The notes beneath the pieces were generated by a model. That model did not search any database. It was not told the origin of the DNA and saw nothing but the letters and a program-made list of their open reading frames with translations. Below are positions 61,271 to 64,000 of a DNA stretch of 64,000 bases, piece after piece (within the stretch, counting starts at the first letter, position 1; each line of letters opens with the position of its first letter). A program made the translations under genes and the position numbers. The stretch lies in the NCBI RefSeq assembly GCF_001953885.1, contig NZ_MQUS01000010.1, positions 62,001 through 126,000 on the forward strand, given 5' to 3'. Source of the stretch: Streptomyces sp. IMTB 2501 (GTDB lineage: Bacteria > Actinomycetota > Actinomycetes > Streptomycetales > Streptomycetaceae).

Positions 61271-62490
61271 CCGACGCGCACCTGTCCCGGCCGGGGTCGG
61301 CTCGGCGAGGGTCGGCCGGAGAGCCGGTCTCCCTCGACCACCCGGTCTACCTCGACCACCCGGTCTACCTCGACCACAACGCCACCACACCGGTCGACCC
61401 ACGGGTCACCGAGGCGATGCTGCCGTACCTGACCGACTTCTTCGGCAACCCCTCCAGCAGTCACTCCTACGGCACCGAACCCCGCCGGGCGCTCGACGAG
61501 GCGCGAGCTCAGGTGGCCGCGCTGATCGGCGCGCGCCCGGCCGAGGTGGTCTTCATGTCCTCGGGCTCAGAGGCCGACCTGCTCGCTCTGCGCGGCGTGG
61601 TGCTGGCGTCAGGTCGTACCCGGCACCACGTCATCACTCAGGTCACCGAGCATCCGGCGGTGCTGGAGACGGCCCGTGGCCTGGAGCGCCTGCACGGCGC
61701 GCGGGTGACGGTGCTGCCGGTCGACGGTGACGGGCTGGTCGCCCCGGCCGCACTGGCCGCCGCCCTCACCGAGGACACCGTGCTGGTGTCGGTGATGGCC
61801 GCCAACAACGAGACCGGCGCCCACCAGCCCATCGCCGCCCTGTCCGCCCTCACCCGTGCCCACGGCGCACTCTTCCACTGCGACGCCGCCCAGGCGGCCG
61901 GGAAGATCCCCCTCGACGTACGGGCCCTGGGCGTGGATCTGCTGACCGTGGTCGGGCACAAGATGTACGCGCCGAAGGCCACTGCTGCCCTGTACGTACG
62001 CGAGGGCGTGCCGCTGGAGCCGGTCGTCTACGGCGGCGGTCAGGAACGCGGCCTGCGCGCCGGCACCGAGAACGTGGCGCTGGCCGTCGCCCTCGGCACT
62101 GCCGCTCGGCTCGCCGCCGGGGATCTCGCCGACGGCCGGTCGCTGCGGCTTGCCGCACTGCGGGACAGCCTGCACCGGCGACTGACGGAGGGCCTGCCCG
62201 GCCGCGTCCGTCTCAACGGCCCGGCCGAGGACCGCCTGCCGAACACACTGAATGTCTCCATCGACGGCGCTCGCGGGCATGAACTCCTCGCCGCCTGCCC
62301 CGAGATCGCGGCCTCGACCGGTTCGGCCTGCCACAGCGGCACCCATGAGCCCTCGCCCGTCCTGACCGCCATGGGTCTGCCCGCCGAACGGGCACTGGGC
62401 GCACTGCGGCTGTCCCTGGGCCGCTGGAGTGGCGAGGCGGACATCGCGACCGCGGCGGACGCCCTGATCCGAGCGGCTGCCGTGCGATAG
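61267..62490 (+). CDS. Cysteine desulfurase (NifS/IscS-type)
   Basis: A 407-residue PLP enzyme that takes sulfur from cysteine to form a persulfide. The conserved start YLDHNATTPVDPRV is followed by FGNPSSSHSYG, His129 (QVTEHPAVLE), Asp206/Gln209 (HCDAAQAAGK), the PLP Lys232 in VVGHKMYAPKA, and the persulfide Cys355 in STGSACHSGTHEPS. Before the conserved start are about 34 extra residues that include a tandem repeat (LDHPVYLDHPVYLDHNATTP) from an 18-base DNA repeat. It is translationally coupled to the ArsR-rhodanese regulator. Confidence 0.93.
   Translation: MTDAHLSRPGSARRGSAGEPVSLDHPVYLDHPVYLDHNATTPVDPRVTEAMLPYLTDFFGNPSSSHSYGTEPRRALDEARAQVAALIGARPAEVVFMSSGSEADLLALRGVVLASGRTRHHVITQVTEHPAVLETARGLERLHGARVTVLPVDGDGLVAPAALAAALTEDTVLVSVMAANNETGAHQPIAALSALTRAHGALFHCDAAQAAGKIPLDVRALGVDLLTVVGHKMYAPKATAALYVREGVPLEPVVYGGGQERGLRAGTENVALAVALGTAARLAAGDLADGRSLRLAALRDSLHRRLTEGLPGRVRLNGPAEDRLPNTLNVSIDGARGHELLAACPEIAASTGSACHSGTHEPSPVLTAMGLPAERALGALRLSLGRWSGEADIATAADALIRAAAVR
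61333..61377 (+). repeat. 18-base tandem repeat inside the cysteine desulfurase gene
   Basis: The unit CTCGACCACCCGGTCTAC occurs twice exactly (61333-61350, 61351-61368) and half again (61369-61377). It duplicates the codons just before the conserved YLDHNATTP start of the PLP fold, in frame, adding LDHPVY each time. Confidence 0.9.
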
Positions 62491-62532
62491 CCGGGCCGCT
62501 GTAATCCCGAAGGAGCTGTCCTCGTCTGGCTG

Positions 62533-63816
62533 TCAGCGGCGCAGCCCCAGGGCTTCCCGGCCCGCGTAGCGCGCCTGGGTGCCCAATTCCTCCTCGATAC
62601 GGACGAGTTGGTTGTACTTGGCGGTGCGGTCGGCGCGGGAGAGCGATCCCGTCTTGATCTGGCCGCAGCCGGTGGCGACGGCGAGGTCGGCGATGGTGGT
62701 GTCCTCCGTCTCGCCCGAGCGGTGGGACATGACGACCGTGTAGCCGGCGCGGTGGGCGGTGGCGATGGTGGCCAGGGTCTCGGTGAGGGTGCCGATCTGA
62801 TTGACCTTCACCAGGATCGAGTTGGCGATCCCGTCCCGGATGCCGGCGCGCAGGAGTGTCTCGTTGGTGCAGAAGACGTCGTCGCCGGTGAGCTGACAGC
62901 GGTCGCCGAGCCGGGCGGTCAGCTCCCGCCAGCCCGCGTGGTCGTCCTCGGCCATCGGGTCCTCGATGGAGGCGACGGGGTAGCGGTCGACGAGACCGGC
63001 GAGGTAGTCGGCGTGTTCGGTAGGGGTGCGCCGGACGCCCTCGCCCGCGTAGTCGTACCCGCCGTCGCGGAAGAACTCGGAGGTGGCCGGGTCCATCACG
63101 AGGGTGATGTCGGTGCCGGGCTTGTAGCCGGTCTCCTCGATGGCGCGGACGACGAAGTCCAGGGCCTCGTCGGCGGTGCGCAGATCGGGCGCGAAACCGC
63201 CCTCGTCGCCGACGTTCACGCTGTGACCGGCGGCGCGCAGGGAGTTGCGCAGGGTGTGGAAGACCTCTGAGCCCATACGGACGGCCTCGGCGAAGCCGGC
63301 CGCACCGATGGGAGCGATCATGAACTCCTGGAAGTCGAGCGGATTGTCGGCGTGGGCACCGCCGTTGACGATGTTGATCATCGGTACCGGCAGCAGACGG
63401 GCGTCGACTCCGCCGACATAGCGGTACAGCGGCAGGCGGTGAGCGGCCGCGGCGGCCTTGGCGGTGGCCAGGGAGACGCCCAGCAGGGCATTGGCGCCCA
63501 GTCGCGACTTGGTGTCCGTGCCGTCCAGCTCGATCATGGTGCGGTCGACGGTCGTCTGGTCCTCGGCGTCTAGTCCGATCACGGCATCCGCCATGCTCTC
63601 GTTCACCGCGTCCACGGCCCGTCGTACGCCCTTGCCGTGGAAGCGGGTCGGGTCGCCGTCGCGCAGTTCCACGGCCTCGCGGGCGCCGGTGGAGGCTCCG
63701 GAGGGGACGGCGGCGCGGCCGAGCGAGCCGTCCTTGAGTTCTACGTCGACCTCGACCGTGGGATTGCCCCGGCTGTCGATGATCTCCCGTGCGACGACCC
63801 GGCTGATGGCGGTCAC
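62533..63816 (-). CDS. eno: Phosphopyruvate hydratase (enolase)
   Basis: A 427-residue glycolytic enolase converting 2-phosphoglycerate to phosphoenolpyruvate. The motifs are complete: REIIDSRGNPTVEVDVEL, the mobile loop PSGASTGAREAVELRDGD, NVGDEGGFAPDL with the catalytic Glu, VMDPATSEFF, SIEDPMAEDD and LTGDDVFCTN for Mg2+, the catalytic Lys in ILVKVNQIGTLTET, and SHRSGETEDT. GTG 63816 follows GAGGAG. Streptomyces often have two enolases; its place in an accessory region beside a sulfur module suggests this may be the second copy. It diverges from an HxlR-like regulator. Confidence 0.95.
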   Translation of the reverse strand: MTAISRVVAREIIDSRGNPTVEVDVELKDGSLGRAAVPSGASTGAREAVELRDGDPTRFHGKGVRRAVDAVNESMADAVIGLDAEDQTTVDRTMIELDGTDTKSRLGANALLGVSLATAKAAAAAHRLPLYRYVGGVDARLLPVPMINIVNGGAHADNPLDFQEFMIAPIGAAGFAEAVRMGSEVFHTLRNSLRAAGHSVNVGDEGGFAPDLRTADEALDFVVRAIEETGYKPGTDITLVMDPATSEFFRDGGYDYAGEGVRRTPTEHADYLAGLVDRYPVASIEDPMAEDDHAGWRELTARLGDRCQLTGDDVFCTNETLLRAGIRDGIANSILVKVNQIGTLTETLATIATAHRAGYTVVMSHRSGETEDTTIADLAVATGCGQIKTGSLSRADRTAKYNQLVRIEEELGTQARYAGREALGLRR

Positions 63817-63924
63817 GCTGCAACTCCTCACGCTGGGCCCGCCTTGCGGCGAGCGACGAGTTCTCTCCAGAAAAGCGCCCAGGAAAGTTCCGTTGACGAA
63901 CAAAGTGAGTCCCGAAAAGGAACC

Positions 63925-63930
63925 TACTAT
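63925..63930 (+). promoter_or_regulatory. -10 element of the HxlR-like gene
   Basis: TACTAT lies six bases before the ATG at 63937, too close to leave a normal leader. The transcript is probably leaderless. No clear -35 at standard spacing. Confidence 0.4.
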
Positions 63931-63936
63931 GGGTGC

Positions 63937-64000
63937 ATGAGGATGCACAACGCAGACGAGACCTGTGGCATCGCCCAGGCCGCGCTGGTCCTGGGGGACT
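63937..64000 (+). CDS. HxlR-like winged-helix regulator, cut by window end
   Basis: Only the first 21 residues are seen: MRMHNADETCGIAQAALVLG, then D. The CGIAQAALVLGD pattern is the start of HxlR-type and related winged-helix regulators, where a Cys near residue 10 can be redox-active. It diverges from the enolase gene, which it may control. The family call rests on a short segment. Confidence 0.5.
   Translation, partial: MRMHNADETCGIAQAALVLGD

Noticed and set aside
1..64000. tRNA, rRNA, CRISPR arrays, riboswitches or a biosynthetic gene cluster core
   Set aside because: Reading both strands gave no cloverleaf-like genes with TTCGAATC-type arms, no regularly spaced repeats, and no PKS, NRPS or terpene synthase motifs.

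Overview
The window is a high-GC actinobacterial chromosome segment, almost certainly Streptomyces. The coding bias is strong G/C at third codon positions, many GTG starts are used, and the gene families are typical of the genus (MptB-like mannosyltransferase, DevR/DevS-type dormancy genes, Tat-exported hydrolase, YncE/phosphoesterase protein). I see no rRNA, tRNA, CRISPR array or intact mobile element. There are many broken genes (frameshifted methyltransferase, secreted protein, CBS protein, two SDRs, truncated P450, eroded peptide permease, two IS5-type fragments). That suggests an accessory or chromosome-arm location, although some single-base shifts lie in G runs and could be assembly errors.

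Layout. 1-2362: partial hypothetical gene, VOC protein, methyltransferase. 2448-6334: CdaR/PucR-type regulator divergent from an MFS permease and a DadA-like FAD oxidoreductase. 6733-8261: frameshifted methyltransferase and PhnZ-like HD-domain gene. 8176-14083: a 5-oxoproline (pyroglutamate) module. DUF2891, pyroglutamyl peptidase and DUF979/DUF969 membrane proteins run left, pxpA-pxpB-pxpC run right, and the shared control region carries two near-identical palindromes, each filling a promoter spacer. 14139-23300: FUSC transporter, esterase, secreted proteins, HIT protein, Asp-nucleophile hydrolase and several relics.

24111-33721: a cell-envelope block. It holds a bifunctional GT2/TagF-like polymerase, a second GT2, an M56 metalloprotease, a BlaI/MecI repressor, a class A penicillin-binding protein and a DedA protein. 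Every promoter region in the block carries a BlaI-like box (YTACA-N3-YGTR), so the six genes look like one local BlaI regulon. 34237-41168: methyltransferase, IS5 fragments, MptB-like GT-C, orphan FetB-type permease, a broken hypothetical, and Tat-exported GH88. 41453-46645: ABC ATPase, permease with an extracytoplasmic tail, and anchored YncE/phosphoesterase, closed by a strong terminator.

46843-54481: a DosR/DevR-type dormancy island (universal stress protein, DevR-like regulator, broken CBS protein, STAS protein, zinc alcohol dehydrogenase, HTH-PPOX protein, P450 fragment, DevS-like GAF kinase, CBS-BON protein). Three copies of the perfect palindrome GGGCCG-N2-CGGCCC lie before devR and between the STAS and dehydrogenase genes. 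55280-57740: hydrolase and two decayed SDR genes. 57872-62490: a sulfane-sulfur module (MFS permease, ETHE1-like/double-rhodanese protein, ArsR-rhodanese fusion, cysteine desulfurase). 62533-64000: enolase and the start of a divergent HxlR-like regulator.
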